Source: Acidobacteriota bacterium
GTDB lineage: Bacteria; Acidobacteriota; Terriglobia; Acidiferrales; UBA7541
DNA length: 64,000 nucleotides
NCBI GenBank assembly: GCA_003224145.1
Contig: QHYN01000199.1
Location: 1-64,000, forward strand
Direction: 5' to 3'
Below are positions 10,379 through 19,883 of this stretch, in pieces. The position numbers and the translations under genes are program-made. The notes under the pieces are model-generated. The model worked only from the letters and a program-made list of their open reading frames with translations, was not told the DNA's origin and made no database searches. Numbering within the stretch: position 1 is the first letter of the stretch; every line of letters starts with the position of its first letter.

Positions 10379-11241
10379 CTGACTTACTCAACATCAGCCG
10401 CGGCGGACTTACGAACCTGAATCCTCCGAGCGAAGAGCTTAGCCTTGAGGAGCTTAAGGCGATCGGCGTGCCTCGTTCGGAAAATTTCTTCGAGTTCCGT
10501 CAGGTGTGCAAGGCGTTTGACGAACGACTGGTGCTGGATCATGTCAGCTTTACAGTGAAGCGCGGGGAGACCTGCGTGATTATGGGGCGCAGCGGCGTGG
10601 GCAAATCCGTTTCGCTGAAGCACATAATGGGCTTTCTGAAAGCGGATTCCGGTCAGGTCATCGTGGACGGAGAAGACGTCACGAATTTCAGCGAGACGCA
10701 GTTCGTCGAAGAGGTACGCAGCAAAGTGACCATGGTGTTTCAATCGGGAGCGCTCTTTGACTCGCTCACGGTAAGGGAAAATATTTCGTTTCCGCTGGAC
10801 GGGCAGTCGGGCCTGACGTCTGAGGACATCGACGAGTACGTCTCAAAAATTGCGCACATGCTGGAGGTAGAGACGGTGCTCGCTAAGCTGCCCAGCGAGC
10901 TTTCGACCGGAATGAAGCGGGCGGTGGCCATCGGACGCGCGTTTGCGCAGAATCCCGAAGCGATTCTGTACGATGAGCCGACGACGATGGTGGATCCCAT
11001 CATGGCCGGGCACATGGGCGATTTGATTCTGCGATTGAAGCAGGCGTTTCATAAGACTTCTATCGTCGTCACACACGACACCCATCTGGCAAAAAAACTA
11101 GCGGATGTGGTCGTTTTTCTGCAGGAAGGCCGCGTGACCTTGTTTGGACCTTGGGCTGATTTTGAAAACTCCGATGATCCCTTCCTCAAGAATTTCCGCT
11201 TGCAGGATGAATTGATTCCCGCGCTGGATGTAACCCTGTGA
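10375..11241 (+). CDS. ABC transporter ATPase, MlaF/Mce-type
   Basis: This 288-residue cytosolic ATPase resembles MlaF/Ttg2A subunits that drive Mce-type lipid transport across the envelope. A 35-residue N-terminal extension precedes the fold. Walker A is GRSGVGKS, followed by SLKHIMGFLKADSG. The Q-loop has the MlaF-like VFQSGALFDSLTVRENISFPL, and Walker B is AILYDEPTTMVDP. The signature LSTGMKRAV differs from the usual LSGG. The matching permease (MlaE) and substrate-binding protein (MlaD) are not adjacent, so it may serve subunits encoded elsewhere. It overlaps mobA (ATGA) and the permease gene downstream (GTGA), forming a tightly packed set with little functional logic in common. Confidence 0.88.
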   Translation: MTDLLNISRGGLTNLNPPSEELSLEELKAIGVPRSENFFEFRQVCKAFDERLVLDHVSFTVKRGETCVIMGRSGVGKSVSLKHIMGFLKADSGQVIVDGEDVTNFSETQFVEEVRSKVTMVFQSGALFDSLTVRENISFPLDGQSGLTSEDIDEYVSKIAHMLEVETVLAKLPSELSTGMKRAVAIGRAFAQNPEAILYDEPTTMVDPIMAGHMGDLILRLKQAFHKTSIVVTHDTHLAKKLADVVVFLQEGRVTLFGPWADFENSDDPFLKNFRLQDELIPALDVTL

Positions 11242-12677
11242 GCCAGGCCGCGAACGGCTCTTCCGACCCCATCCAGCAGCTCCGCAAAGAGATGGGTTTT
11301 TGGGACGTCCTACTCTTTAACATTGCTACGGTGCTCGGTCCGCGCTGGATTGCGGCGGCCGCCCATAACGGCACTTCTTCCATCAGCCTGTGGATCATCG
11401 CCGCGTTGTTCTTCTTCGTCCCTTCGGCGCTGGTGATCAACGAGCTCTCATCGCGTTTTCCGCATGAAGGCGGCCTATACGTGTGGTCCAAGGAAGCGTT
11501 CGGGGATTTTCACGGATTTGTCGCTGGCTGGTGCTATTGGATCTATACGGTCTTTTATTTTCCCGGCTTGCTTCTGGCGAGCGCTTCCATGAGCGCTTAC
11601 GTGATTGGCGAGAGCGGTGCCAGGCTGGAGCACGACCGCACATTTCTTTTGCTGGTTTCCCTAGGCCTGCTGCTCGTAGCCGTGGTCCTGAACATCATCG
11701 GGCTCAATATCGGCAAGTGGCTGCAAAATGCCGGGGGTGTTGCCACGTACCTACCTTTGCTCATGCTGGTGGCGGTGGCGGGCTTGCTGTTAGTGCGGCA
11801 CGGCTCCGTGACGCACTTCAGCTTTGGCAACGTGATGCCCGTGTGGAACTGGGACACGGTAAATTTTTGGTCGCAAATTGCTTTTGCGTTCACGGGTCTC
11901 GAGCTGGTTTCCGCGATGAGCGCGGAAGTGCGCGATCCGCAGCGCACCTTGCCGCGGGCGGTGTACGCGGCGGGTGCATTAATCGCCGCGATGTACATCG
12001 TGGGTACGCTGGCGGTGCTGGCGCTTGTGCCCGCTGCCGAGGTGTCAACGACCAGCGGCGTTTTTCACGCGATTACAGTTGGCTCCATCGCTCTGAAGAT
12101 CGGATTCTTCGGGATTCTTGCAGCGTTACTCGTGACCGTAGGGAACGCAGGCGGGGTGGGCAGTACCGTTGCGGGCATCGCGCGCGTTCCTTTTGTCGTG
12201 GGCATCGACCGCTATCTGCCCGCGGCCTTTGGCAAGATTCATCCCCGCTGGAAAACGCCGTACGTCTCGATTCTCGTGCAAGCGATTATTTCCGGCCTGA
12301 TTCTGCTGGTGAGCCAGATTAACGAGACAATGCGCGGTGCTTATCAATTCCTGGTCGACGCGGCCATCATTCTCTATTTCATTCCGTTTCTCTATATGTT
12401 TGCCGCGGCCATCAAACTCGCGAAACGCGCAGACCGGCGTGAAAACGCACATGCGGTTCTTATCCCCGGCGGCATGCCGGGAGTATGGCTTATCTCCACC
12501 CTGGGGTTTGTCATCGTGCTGATTGGGATTGTTGTTTCTCTCGTGCCCCCCGGAGATTCCGCGGACAAATTCGGGTTCGAGATGAAACTGGTGGGTGGAA
12601 CGGTCGTGGCTATCGCGCTCGGTTTGAGTTTGTACTACCGAGGTGCGTGGACAAAAAAATCAGAATCAAGCGCGTGA
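11238..12677 (+). CDS. APC-superfamily amino acid permease
   Basis: This 479-residue inner-membrane protein has 12 or more hydrophobic segments and belongs to the amino acid/polyamine/organocation family. Around the first helix is GFWDVLLFNIATVLGPRWIAAAA, where APC transporters unwind to bind substrate. The conserved FPHEGGLYVWSKEAFG lies after the second helix near residue 72, and SQIAFAFTGLELVSAMSAEVRDP forms helix 6. The substrate cannot be told from sequence; glutamate/GABA-type exchangers and general amino-acid importers look similar. The start is GTG overlapping the preceding stop (GTGA). It converges on ribE, 39 bases apart, with no clear terminator between them. Confidence 0.93.
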   Translation: MSQAANGSSDPIQQLRKEMGFWDVLLFNIATVLGPRWIAAAAHNGTSSISLWIIAALFFFVPSALVINELSSRFPHEGGLYVWSKEAFGDFHGFVAGWCYWIYTVFYFPGLLLASASMSAYVIGESGARLEHDRTFLLLVSLGLLLVAVVLNIIGLNIGKWLQNAGGVATYLPLLMLVAVAGLLLVRHGSVTHFSFGNVMPVWNWDTVNFWSQIAFAFTGLELVSAMSAEVRDPQRTLPRAVYAAGALIAAMYIVGTLAVLALVPAAEVSTTSGVFHAITVGSIALKIGFFGILAALLVTVGNAGGVGSTVAGIARVPFVVGIDRYLPAAFGKIHPRWKTPYVSILVQAIISGLILLVSQINETMRGAYQFLVDAAIILYFIPFLYMFAAAIKLAKRADRRENAHAVLIPGGMPGVWLISTLGFVIVLIGIVVSLVPPGDSADKFGFEMKLVGGTVVAIALGLSLYYRGAWTKKSESSA

Positions 12678-12716
12678 CGGCCGCATTCCTGTGAGGCGCA
12701 GGTAACGAGCGCATCA

Positions 12717-13376
12717 CTAAAAGCCTTGTTGGACGAGGCGTTCAATTGTTAGCTCACCGCCTGCCACCGAGGCTTTGCGTTCTTCCAGATAGCGCTCGAC
12801 ATATTTTCCGAGAACGTCGCCTTCGAGGTTGACGGCGTCGCCGGACTTGCGGTCGCGAATGTTGGAGTGTTCGTAGGTATAAGGAATGATGGCGACTTCG
12901 GCGATGTTGTTCTGCCAGCGAGCAACGGTGAGGCTGATGCCGTCAATGGCAAGCGAGCCTTTGGGGACGATATAACGGGCAAACTCTTCCGGCACGCGAA
13001 CGCCATACCACCAGTTTTCACCTTCAGGCGTCAGATGAGTCACGCGCCCGACCGTGTCGACGTGCCCCAGAACAAAGTGGCCGCCAAATTCCTTGCCAGC
13101 AGTGAGCGGCTGCTCGAGATTGACGCGCATGCCAACGCAGAGCTCGCCACCTTTTGCCCCGAAAGAAGTTTTGGAGATGGTTTCACCGGAGAGATCCGCA
13201 GAGAGCCGGGAATTGTGAAGGTCAACAACCGTAAGGCAACAGCCGTTCACAGCGATGCTGTTTGAAACGACGAGTGACGGCGCGACAGAGGGCGCATGGA
13301 TGGTCACGCGGCCGCCGTCGCGCGTGAGCTGGAGGGCTTCAATCTTTCCCTGGTGCTCGATGATGCCGGTAAACAT
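12717..13376 (-). CDS. ribE: Riboflavin synthase alpha subunit
   Basis: This 219-residue enzyme dismutates two 6,7-dimethyl-8-ribityllumazines to riboflavin. The two tandem lumazine-binding barrels are visible: the first begins at the diagnostic [10 protein letters not shown] with [12 protein letters not shown], the second begins near [14 protein letters not shown] and contains [12 protein letters not shown]. The ORF of 346 codons starts far upstream, inside the divergent gene; I chose the Met of MFTGII, which is invariant in the family and gives the normal length. The alcohol dehydrogenase gene diverges from it, with 105 bases between. No FMN riboswitch is seen there. ribD lies 1.3 kb away on the same strand, so the riboflavin genes are loosely clustered but not an operon. 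Confidence 0.96.
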   Translation of the reverse strand: MFTGIIEHQGKIEALQLTRDGGRVTIHAPSVAPSLVVSNSIAVNGCCLTVVDLHNSRLSADLSGETISKTSFGAKGGELCVGMRVNLEQPLTAGKEFGGHFVLGHVDTVGRVTHLTPEGENWWYGVRVPEEFARYIVPKGSLAIDGISLTVARWQNNIAEVAIIPYTYEHSNIRDRKSGDAVNLEGDVLGKYVERYLEERKASVAGGELTIERLVQQGF

Positions 13377-13481
13377 GATGGCTTCGATTACTTCGAATTC
13401 GAGTTTACCGCAATTCACGCCGAGCGCAGAAAGCACTACACTGGTGCCGAAACCCATGCCGAATCCTGGAGGAGTGGCAAC

Positions 13482-14483
13482 ATGAAGGCGTGCTTGCTTC
13501 GCGCTCCCGCCGCGATCGAAACGAAACCGTTGGAATTCACGGAAGTCCCGGTGCCGGAACCGGGAGAAGGGCAAGTACTGGTGCGCGTGCGCGCCTGCGG
13601 CGTGTGCCGCACGGATTTGCACGTGATTGAAGGCGAATTGCCGCCGCGCAAGTCGCCGGTGATTCCCGGGCACCAGGTTGTTGGCACTGTAGAGAAAATC
13701 AGCAGAAGCGCGCAGCGTTTTGCGATCGGTGCTAGGGTAGGGATCGCCTGGCTGCACAAGACGGATGGAACTTGTGAATACTGCCGCGCAGGGGCGGAAA
13801 ATCTTTGCGATAACCTAGCGTTTACAGGGTACACGGTGGACGGCGGCTTTGCCGAGTGCATCATCGCGCCCGAGAATTTCGTCTACGCGATTCCGGAGGG
13901 ATTCCCCGACGAACAAGCTGCGCCGCTCCTATGCGCGGGGATCATCGGGTTTCGATCCTTGCGGCTTTCGGGGATCAAACCGGGCGGAAGGTTGGGATTT
14001 TACGGTTTCGGAGCTGCCGCACACATCGCAATTCAGGTGGCGCGGCACTGGAAGGTTGAAGTGTATGCATCCACGCGCGATGCACGGCATCAGAAGCTGG
14101 CGCTGGAATTGGGCGCCGCGTGGGCGGGCGGGAAGTTCGACGAGCCGCCGAAGAGGCTGGATGCCGCGATTGTGTTCGCGCCAGCTGGAGAAATCGTACC
14201 CGCTGCACTCAAGGCGCTGAAGAAAGGCGGTGTTTTGGTACTTGGCGGCATTCACATGAGCCCGATTCCGTCGTTCGACTACGATCTCCTTTATCAAGAG
14301 CGCATGATCCGAAGCGTGGCCAACAACACACGCCAGGACGGCCAGGATTTTCTTCGCGTCGCGGCGGAGATTCCCATTCGAACGCATGTGCAAGTTTTTT
14401 CGCTGCAGGAAGCTAATCGCGCCTTGAATGCACTCAAGAACGACGCTATCCCCGGGGCAGCGGTTCTCCGCGTCAGCGAGTAA
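13482..14483 (+). CDS. Zinc-dependent alcohol dehydrogenase, AdhP-like
   Basis: This 333-residue medium-chain dehydrogenase oxidises alcohols or reduces aldehydes with NAD(P). The catalytic zinc ligand motif is [17 protein letters not shown] near residue 38, with GHQVVG (His-Glu replaced by His-Gln) near residue 63. The structural-zinc segment [12 protein letters not shown] near residue 95 has three of the usual four Cys visible. A nucleotide-binding region is [19 protein letters not shown], with Gly-x-Gly-x2-Ala spacing. I chose ATG 13482, seven bases after ggaggag, because the ORF upstream runs over the divergent ribE. Many relatives are annotated as AdhA/AdhP. A good terminator lies between it and ribD. 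Confidence 0.92.
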   Translation: MKACLLRAPAAIETKPLEFTEVPVPEPGEGQVLVRVRACGVCRTDLHVIEGELPPRKSPVIPGHQVVGTVEKISRSAQRFAIGARVGIAWLHKTDGTCEYCRAGAENLCDNLAFTGYTVDGGFAECIIAPENFVYAIPEGFPDEQAAPLLCAGIIGFRSLRLSGIKPGGRLGFYGFGAAAHIAIQVARHWKVEVYASTRDARHQKLALELGAAWAGGKFDEPPKRLDAAIVFAPAGEIVPAALKALKKGGVLVLGGIHMSPIPSFDYDLLYQERMIRSVANNTRQDGQDFLRVAAEIPIRTHVQVFSLQEANRALNALKNDAIPGAAVLRVSE

Positions 14484-14516
14484 TGCCAACTTCCTAAAAT
14501 TAGTAGTCGCAAAATA

Positions 14517-14531
14517 GTTTGCGGCGCAAAC
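14517..14531. repeat. Short hairpin after the alcohol dehydrogenase gene
   Basis: A 6-bp stem with a 3-base loop (gtttgc ggc gcaaac) lies 34 bases past the dehydrogenase stop codon. It has no T-run of its own, so it is not a standard terminator, but it could stabilise the mRNA end. Confidence 0.4.
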
Positions 14532-14640
14532 CAAAATTCCGGCTCTCAGGATAGGCTAAATTGTTGATTGCAATGGGCATGCACGCGGAAAAGTGGAAAA
14601 AGGGGATGTCTTCACTCCGATATGCCAGGAAGCGTCATCG

Positions 14641-14664
14641 GCCCGGAATTCCGGGCTATTTTTT
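14641..14664 (+). terminator. Rho-independent terminator after the adh gene
   Basis: The perfect 16-base palindrome gcccggaattccgggc is followed at once by tatttttt on the plus strand. This is a textbook terminator for the dehydrogenase gene. The last base of the palindrome is part of the ribD stop codon (minus strand), so the two convergent genes share this short region. Confidence 0.8.
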
Positions 14665-15789
14665 GTAGACGTCGCGCAGGTAGGCCTCGATCCCAATGTC
14701 AGGGCCGAACTGGTGCGTGCGAACATTTTGCAGTGCAGGCATTTTGAGGTTTGGCGCGATCGCGAAAGGCACGCGATTGTCTCCGGCAATTTTTGGGGCA
14801 TAGAAAAGGAAAAGTTTGTGGACAATGCTCGCCGCGAGCGCGGCGCCGTTGAGCGTCGGACCCGCCTCCAACAAGACGCCGGTGATTTCGCGCCGCCCGA
14901 GCTCCACGAGCACGCTCTTGAGATTGATGTGCTTTCCCATCGTCCCGACAGGCATGAGTTCGACGCCAGCATCTAACAGTTTGCGGGCCCTTTGCGAATT
15001 GAGCTTTGCGGACGTAAACACCAGTAGGTCGTTGTCCGTCGTCTCGACGATGCGCGCTTTGGGTGAGAGGCGCAGTTTCGAATCCAGAACGACGCGGAGA
15101 AGCCGCTTGCGGCGAGCCAGCCCGCTGCGATCGGTCAACAGCGGGTCGTCGGCGAGCACGGTGCCGATTCCGGTCAGCAGCGCGTCGGAGGCATGCCGCA
15201 TCCTTTGAACTTCCGCTCGCGACTCTTCCGAGGTGATCCATTCGGAGGCACTGTGCTTTTGGGATCTCGTAGCGGCCTTCTTTCCCGGATGTGGCAGAGC
15301 AAGCTGGCCATCGAGAGTCAAGGCAGACTTCAGCGTCACAAAGGGCCGCTTGGTTCGGATCCACCAGGCGAAGGCTTCATTGAGCCGCCGCGCTTCGTCC
15401 TCGCAGACACCTGTGAAAACTTCGATTCCCGCCGCGCGCAGGCGCTCAAAACCTCGGCCGGAATTGACCGGATTTGGATCGTCCATGGCCGCGACGACAC
15501 GCTGCATGCCGGCTGCGATGATGGCTTCGGCGCATGGTCCTGTGCGACTGGTGTGATTGCACGGCTCGAGCGTCACGTACAAAGTCGCGCCGCGCGCTTT
15601 TTCGCCCGCCGCCTTCAGTGCCACGATTTCCGCGTGGTCGCGCGATTCGTATTGATGAAAGCCCTCGCCGACAATCTGGCCTTCGCGCACGATAACGCAG
15701 CCTACCGTCGGATTCGGGCTGGCAAGGCCAATGCCTTTGCGGGCAAGCGCCAGCGCATGCTGCATGAAGCGAATGGCGTGTTCGTCCAC
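14656..15789 (-). CDS. ribD: Riboflavin biosynthesis deaminase/reductase RibD
   Basis: This 377-residue bifunctional enzyme deaminates then reduces the pyrimidine intermediate of riboflavin synthesis. The N-terminal cytidine-deaminase-like half has the zinc ligands HAE (residues about 52-54) and [11 protein letters not shown] near residue 77. The C-terminal half (from about 148) is the NADPH reductase, with [15 protein letters not shown] as its opening strand and [15 protein letters not shown] near its end. The length is normal. The GTG start lies 3 bases after the ftsY stop, implying coupling of ftsY and ribD translation. That ftsY-ribD pairing is unrelated in pathway and looks like simple packing. 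Confidence 0.97.
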   Translation of the reverse strand: MDEHAIRFMQHALALARKGIGLASPNPTVGCVIVREGQIVGEGFHQYESRDHAEIVALKAAGEKARGATLYVTLEPCNHTSRTGPCAEAIIAAGMQRVVAAMDDPNPVNSGRGFERLRAAGIEVFTGVCEDEARRLNEAFAWWIRTKRPFVTLKSALTLDGQLALPHPGKKAATRSQKHSASEWITSEESRAEVQRMRHASDALLTGIGTVLADDPLLTDRSGLARRKRLLRVVLDSKLRLSPKARIVETTDNDLLVFTSAKLNSQRARKLLDAGVELMPVGTMGKHINLKSVLVELGRREITGVLLEAGPTLNGAALAASIVHKLFLFYAPKIAGDNRVPFAIAPNLKMPALQNVRTHQFGPDIGIEAYLRDVYKK

Positions 15790-15792
15790 GGC

Positions 15793-16764
15793 TCAGTCGA
15801 AGAGGGAATTGGCGTACGCTTCAGCGTCGAAAGGCACCATGTCGTTGATCTGCTCGCCGGTGCCGACGAAGCGTATGGGCAGGCCCAGCTCGCGCGAGAT
15901 GGCAACGACGATGCCGCCTTTGGCCGTGCCATCGAGTTTGGTAAGAATGATTCCGGTGACGCCCACGGTGGAAGTGAATTCGCGCGCTTGCGCAAGGCCG
16001 TTCTGCCCAGTGGTGGCGTCGAGAACCAGCAGAACATCGTGCGGCGCGCCGGGGATCACTTTGGCGGCAGTGCGCTTCATTTTCTCCAGTTCGGCCATCA
16101 AGTTGGATTTGGTGTGCAGCCGTCCCGCCGTATCCACGATGACCACATCGGCCGAGCGCGACTTGGCTGCCGCCATCGCATCGTAAACAACGGCGGCGGG
16201 ATCGGCGCCGGGCTTTTGCTTAATCACTTCAACGCCGTTGCGCTGCGCCCAGATTTCGAGCTGTTCGACCGCAGCAGCGCGAAATGTGTCCGCTGCGCAA
16301 AGCACCACCCTGCGCTTCTCTTGTCGGAGCCGGTTGGCCAACTTCCCGATGCTAGTCGTCTTGCCCGCACCGTTGACGCCCACAACAAAAATGACACGAG
16401 TACCTGCACCGTTCGTAGATACGGAAGCGCCGCTGGCGGCGGAAACGTCCGGCTTCACAGGAGCATTGAGAATCCGAATGATGTGTGATTTGATCTCGCG
16501 CTTGAGCTGCGTGGCATCGGAGAGCGCGTTGCGATCCATCTTCTCGCGCACCGCATCCAGAATCTCGCGCGTCGGCTTTACACCCAGGTCGGCAGCAAGA
16601 AGCGCGGTTTCCAAATCCTTAAGAATCGAAGGATCGATCTTGCGCTCGCCGAGAAAGATCGTATCGACGGTCTCGGAGAGCGCCGTTTTTGTCTTGCTGA
16701 CAGACTTCTTCAGCTTTTCAAGAAACGTCGGCTCCGGCTCGTTTTTTCCGAATAGGGAAATCAT
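15793..16764 (-). CDS. ftsY: Signal recognition particle receptor FtsY
   Basis: This 323-residue SRP GTPase receptor docks ribosome-nascent chains, through Ffh, at the inner membrane. The NG domain fills almost the whole protein: helical N region residues 10-100, G1 [15 protein letters not shown] near 130, [12 protein letters not shown] (the SRP insertion motif), [13 protein letters not shown] (G3), [10 protein letters not shown] (G4 region) and [15 protein letters not shown] at the C-terminus. It lacks the long acidic A domain of E. coli FtsY and has only a short N-terminal amphipathic stretch for membrane contact, as in many other bacteria. It is followed directly by ribD. The 431-codon antisense ORF is a shadow. 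Confidence 0.97.
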   Translation of the reverse strand: MISLFGKNEPEPTFLEKLKKSVSKTKTALSETVDTIFLGERKIDPSILKDLETALLAADLGVKPTREILDAVREKMDRNALSDATQLKREIKSHIIRILNAPVKPDVSAASGASVSTNGAGTRVIFVVGVNGAGKTTSIGKLANRLRQEKRRVVLCAADTFRAAAVEQLEIWAQRNGVEVIKQKPGADPAAVVYDAMAAAKSRSADVVIVDTAGRLHTKSNLMAELEKMKRTAAKVIPGAPHDVLLVLDATTGQNGLAQAREFTSTVGVTGIILTKLDGTAKGGIVVAISRELGLPIRFVGTGEQINDMVPFDAEAYANSLFD

Positions 16765-16864
16765 ACGGTCGCGCGCTTCGCTCGTTACCAGCGCAGCCTA
16801 AAATTGTAGCAGATACGGCTTCCGGCGCCGTTCGAGATGGTGGCGGTAGGGAATGAGAAGTGTG

Positions 16865-18682
16865 CTAAACGTGCACTTCGACGGCGCTGAGGCGCAGCTT
16901 GCCGTGCTGCACAGCGGATTCAAGGGCGTTGACGACCGCGGAATCGAATTTTGTGCCGGCCAGCGCGCGGATGCGGTCCATCGCGTAGTCCAGATCCATC
17001 GCCGTTTGGTAGGGGCGGTTTGTGGTCATGGCGTCGAGCGTATCCGCCACACCGATGATGCGCGCCATGAGCGGAATCTGCTGGCCCTGCAAACCGTAAG
17101 GATAGCCGCGGCCGTCCACATGCTCGTGGTGCAATTCGATGCCCGGCAGCATCTCCTTCAGTTGCGAAACCGGGCGCATAATGTTTGCGCCTTTGACCGT
17201 GTGCTGCTTCATCAAACCGAATTCTTCGGGAGTGAGCGCGCCCGGTTTCTTCAGGACGCGATCTTCCACGCCGATTTTTCCCACGTCGTGAAGCAGCGCC
17301 GAAATGCGCAGCTTGTCCAGCTCTTCGCTCGAAAGCCCCAGCTCTTGTCCGATCAGCGTCGAGTACTTGGCCACGCGCCCGGAGTGACCGCGCGTGTACG
17401 GATCCTTTTCGTCGATGGCCGCAGCGAGCATTCGAATCGAGCCGATAAACAGCTCGCGGTTCTCCTCGGCCGCTTCCTTCAGGCGCTCGATGAATTCCTC
17501 AATGTCGCCTGCCATTTTGTTGAAGTTTTCGGCGAGTTCGCTGATTTCCAGCGCGCCGCGCACCTGCGAACGCTGGTGAAATTCGCCGCGGCTGATAGCG
17601 CGCGTGGACGCAGCCAGGCCGCGGATCGGCCCGCTGATGCCCACGGCAAAGAAATATCCGACCACGATGGCAGCCAGCACCACGATGGTCACGAAGGCCA
17701 GCGCCTGCCGGTTCAGCTCCGTGACGCCCGTGTCCCTCTGCGCCGCATCCAGGCTGCGCTGCGCGATGACCGCCCAGTTCAGCTCCGGGAAGGTGCTGTA
17801 CGTGCCGATCATCTCGACTGGATGCTTCTTGCTGGTATCCGAAAAACGCATCGTTTCCGTATTGCGAAGTTCCTGTGGCAGCCCCTTCACCTGTGCAACC
17901 AGCGCATTGTCGCTTGCGTCCGCGCCCGGAACGAAGTTCTTGGTGTCCTGATGCGCCACGATGTGCCCGTTGTGATCCACGATGAAAACCGAGCGGCCGC
18001 GGACGCTGGCATCCTGCAGCCGGTGAAGAATCGGATCCAGCGAAACCACCGCGGCCAGCATTCCCGTGAAATTGTCGTTCACATCCTTCAGCGGGACGGC
18101 CACCACGAACGCCGGCCGGTTATCCGGCACCAGCGCCAGCGGATCGCTGCGGAACTTCACCACTTGCAATTGCTGCGATTGCAGGCAGGTGACAAACGCG
18201 CGCTGCAACGCTTTAGCCACGAACGGATCCTGCTCCGCGCGGAAATTCCCCTGTGACGCGCTCGTGCCCCTTCCGGACTTGCCCACGGCTGTCAGATAGA
18301 GGAACGTGCTGCGGTTACTGTCCACAAAATTTTCCAGCAGGCGCGTAACTTTGGGTTCCGCGGCGGGGTCTTCCACGTTGTCAATGAGACCCATGAGCGT
18401 CAGAATCTGCCGTTCGCTCAAGAGCTGCTGTGTCAGGTTGGATTCGAAAAGCTGAATTTCCTGTGCTAGCGAGCGCGACAGGTCAGTCTGCTGCACGCGC
18501 TCGGTGTCTACGAGCTTTTCCTGGCTGAGCTGAAGGACCAGCCGGTGGTAAAGGCCGAGGGGTAGCACGCTAACCATGAACAGCGCGCCGAGCACAAGCC
18601 AGAGGATGCGCACATGTCCTGCGCGCAAGCGTCCCCAAAGAGCCCAAAGAGATTGAGCGGTGGGTGGCATCCCAATATCCAT
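16865..18682 (-). CDS. Cache-HAMP-HD-GYP cyclic-di-GMP phosphodiesterase
   Basis: This 605-residue inner-membrane signalling protein has a first membrane helix at about residues 25-47, a periplasmic dCache-like sensor (about 50-330), a second helix (about 334-353), a HAMP linker and a C-terminal HD-GYP domain. The latter carries GHSGRVAKYS, HDVGKIGVEDRVLKKPG, HHEHVDGRGYP and ADTLDAMTTNRPY, that is, all the His/Asp metal ligands and the GYP loop needed to hydrolyse c-di-GMP. It would lower c-di-GMP in response to an unknown extracellular signal. It is a stand-alone gene, with about 100 bases to ftsY and 148 bases to gpsA. The 467-codon ORF opposite is a shadow. Confidence 0.95.
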   Translation of the reverse strand: MDIGMPPTAQSLWALWGRLRAGHVRILWLVLGALFMVSVLPLGLYHRLVLQLSQEKLVDTERVQQTDLSRSLAQEIQLFESNLTQQLLSERQILTLMGLIDNVEDPAAEPKVTRLLENFVDSNRSTFLYLTAVGKSGRGTSASQGNFRAEQDPFVAKALQRAFVTCLQSQQLQVVKFRSDPLALVPDNRPAFVVAVPLKDVNDNFTGMLAAVVSLDPILHRLQDASVRGRSVFIVDHNGHIVAHQDTKNFVPGADASDNALVAQVKGLPQELRNTETMRFSDTSKKHPVEMIGTYSTFPELNWAVIAQRSLDAAQRDTGVTELNRQALAFVTIVVLAAIVVGYFFAVGISGPIRGLAASTRAISRGEFHQRSQVRGALEISELAENFNKMAGDIEEFIERLKEAAEENRELFIGSIRMLAAAIDEKDPYTRGHSGRVAKYSTLIGQELGLSSEELDKLRISALLHDVGKIGVEDRVLKKPGALTPEEFGLMKQHTVKGANIMRPVSQLKEMLPGIELHHEHVDGRGYPYGLQGQQIPLMARIIGVADTLDAMTTNRPYQTAMDLDYAMDRIRALAGTKFDSAVVNALESAVQHGKLRLSAVEVHV

Positions 18683-18754
18683 TTTAGGGGACCCGCTAAA
18701 GGAAAGGCGGCTAACTGCTCCGGAGCGTCTCGCAAGTGCAACTGGGACTTTAGT

Positions 18755-18797
18755 ACCAGTGCCGTTCCAATTGCCTCATTTCGGTGGAACGGAGTAG
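18755..18797. repeat. Decayed copy of an inverted-repeat element
   Basis: The sequence accagtgccgttccaa matches 15 of 16 bases of the left end of the 110-bp element at 43531 (actagtgccgttccaa). An 8-bp inverted partner (ccgttcca / tggaacgg) closes a hairpin after a 15-base interior. The right end beyond tggaacgg does not match. I read it as a shortened, degenerate relative, lying in the gap between gpsA and the HD-GYP gene. Confidence 0.5.
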
Positions 18798-18830
18798 CAG
18801 CGCCTGAATGGCGAGCACGGAGACAGCCTT

Positions 18831-19883
18831 TTATTCGCGTTTCAGCGGCCGATCCATGATCTCGCGAATCGCCTCCTTCGGCGCCCTCCCACGGTGCAAA
18901 ATGGCGTCCACCTGCTCGGTGATGGGCATCTCAATCTGGTGTTCTCGCGCCAGCGCCAGCAGCGGTGCGGCCGTCTCCACGCCTTCCGCGACCATGCGCA
19001 TCTGCGCCAGGATCTCCGGCAGTCGGCGGCCTTTGCCGAGCTCGATTCCCACGTGTCGGTTGCGACTGAGCGCGCCCGTGCAGGTCAAAACCAAGTCGCC
19101 CAATCCAGCCAGACCGCTCAGCGTCTCCGCCCGCGCTCCCAGCGCCACCGCGAGCCGGGTCATTTCCGCGAGACCGCGCGTGATCAGAGCGGCCAGCGGG
19201 TTCGAACCGAGCCCCAGCCCCTGGCACGCGCCCGCCGCGATGGCCATCACGTTTTTCATCGCGCCGGCCAGCTCGACTCCCAGAACATCGTCGTTCGTAT
19301 ACATCCGGAATGTCGGCCCGGAGAGTTCTTCCTGCAATTCGTCAGCAAGCAGGGCATAGCGCCGAACTCCCCTAGCCGCAGAAGTATATGGGTGCTCGGA
19401 AGCGATAACCACGGCCGTTGGTTCGCCACGCGCCGCTTCCGCTGCAAAAGAAGGTCCGGAAAGCACCGCGATGCGCTGCGACGGCTCCACCGCGCCCGCT
19501 TGTCCCAAAACTTGAGCAAGGACCTTACTCATCCGCAAATGCGTCGCTGGTTCCAGGCCTTTCGTCGCGCTCACAAAAATCATCTCCGGCGTGAAGCAGG
19601 GAAGAGCTTGCGAATAAATCGCTCGCGCGTGTACCGAGGGAAGCGCGCCGATCACCACCTTTGCGTTCATCAGCGCTTCCGGCATTTCGTGTGTGACGCG
19701 GGTCGCAGCTGGAAGCGAGATACCCGGCAAATACAACTTGTTTTCACGTTGACTTCGCAGTGTCTCTGCGAGTGCCGCATTGTGCACCCAAAGTGAAGTG
19801 TCGTGCGCTTTGCGCACGCGAGACAGCACTACGGACAGCGCCGTTCCCCAGCTCCCCGCTCCAAGAATGGCGATTCGCGTCAT
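18831..19883 (-). CDS. gpsA: Glycerol-3-phosphate dehydrogenase (NAD(P)+)
   Basis: This 350-residue cytosolic enzyme reduces dihydroxyacetone phosphate to sn-glycerol-3-phosphate for phospholipid synthesis. The N-terminal Rossmann loop is IAILGAGSWGTALSVVL (residues 3-19). The family segments ATKGLEP near residue 110, SGPSFAAEAARGEPTAVVIAS near 146, ELAGAMKNVMAIAAG near 204 (with the catalytic Lys) and LAGLGDLVLTC near 267 are all present. The length is normal to slightly long. It overlaps plsY by 4 bases, a classical pairing because PlsY uses its product. Transcription runs plsY then gpsA. Confidence 0.97.
   Translation of the reverse strand: MTRIAILGAGSWGTALSVVLSRVRKAHDTSLWVHNAALAETLRSQRENKLYLPGISLPAATRVTHEMPEALMNAKVVIGALPSVHARAIYSQALPCFTPEMIFVSATKGLEPATHLRMSKVLAQVLGQAGAVEPSQRIAVLSGPSFAAEAARGEPTAVVIASEHPYTSAARGVRRYALLADELQEELSGPTFRMYTNDDVLGVELAGAMKNVMAIAAGACQGLGLGSNPLAALITRGLAEMTRLAVALGARAETLSGLAGLGDLVLTCTGALSRNRHVGIELGKGRRLPEILAQMRMVAEGVETAAPLLALAREHQIEMPITEQVDAILHRGRAPKEAIREIMDRPLKRE

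Noticed and set aside
12690-13481. FMN riboswitch before ribE
   Set aside because: The 105-base divergent gap is too short and shows none of the conserved FMN-aptamer segments.
15193-16488. 431-codon plus-strand ORF across ribD and ftsY
   Set aside because: It covers two recognised minus-strand genes and shows only Arg/Ala-rich unpatterned sequence.
16853-18256. 467-codon plus-strand ORF opposite the HD-GYP gene
   Set aside because: It is a codon-bias shadow of the HD-GYP gene, with no own motif.
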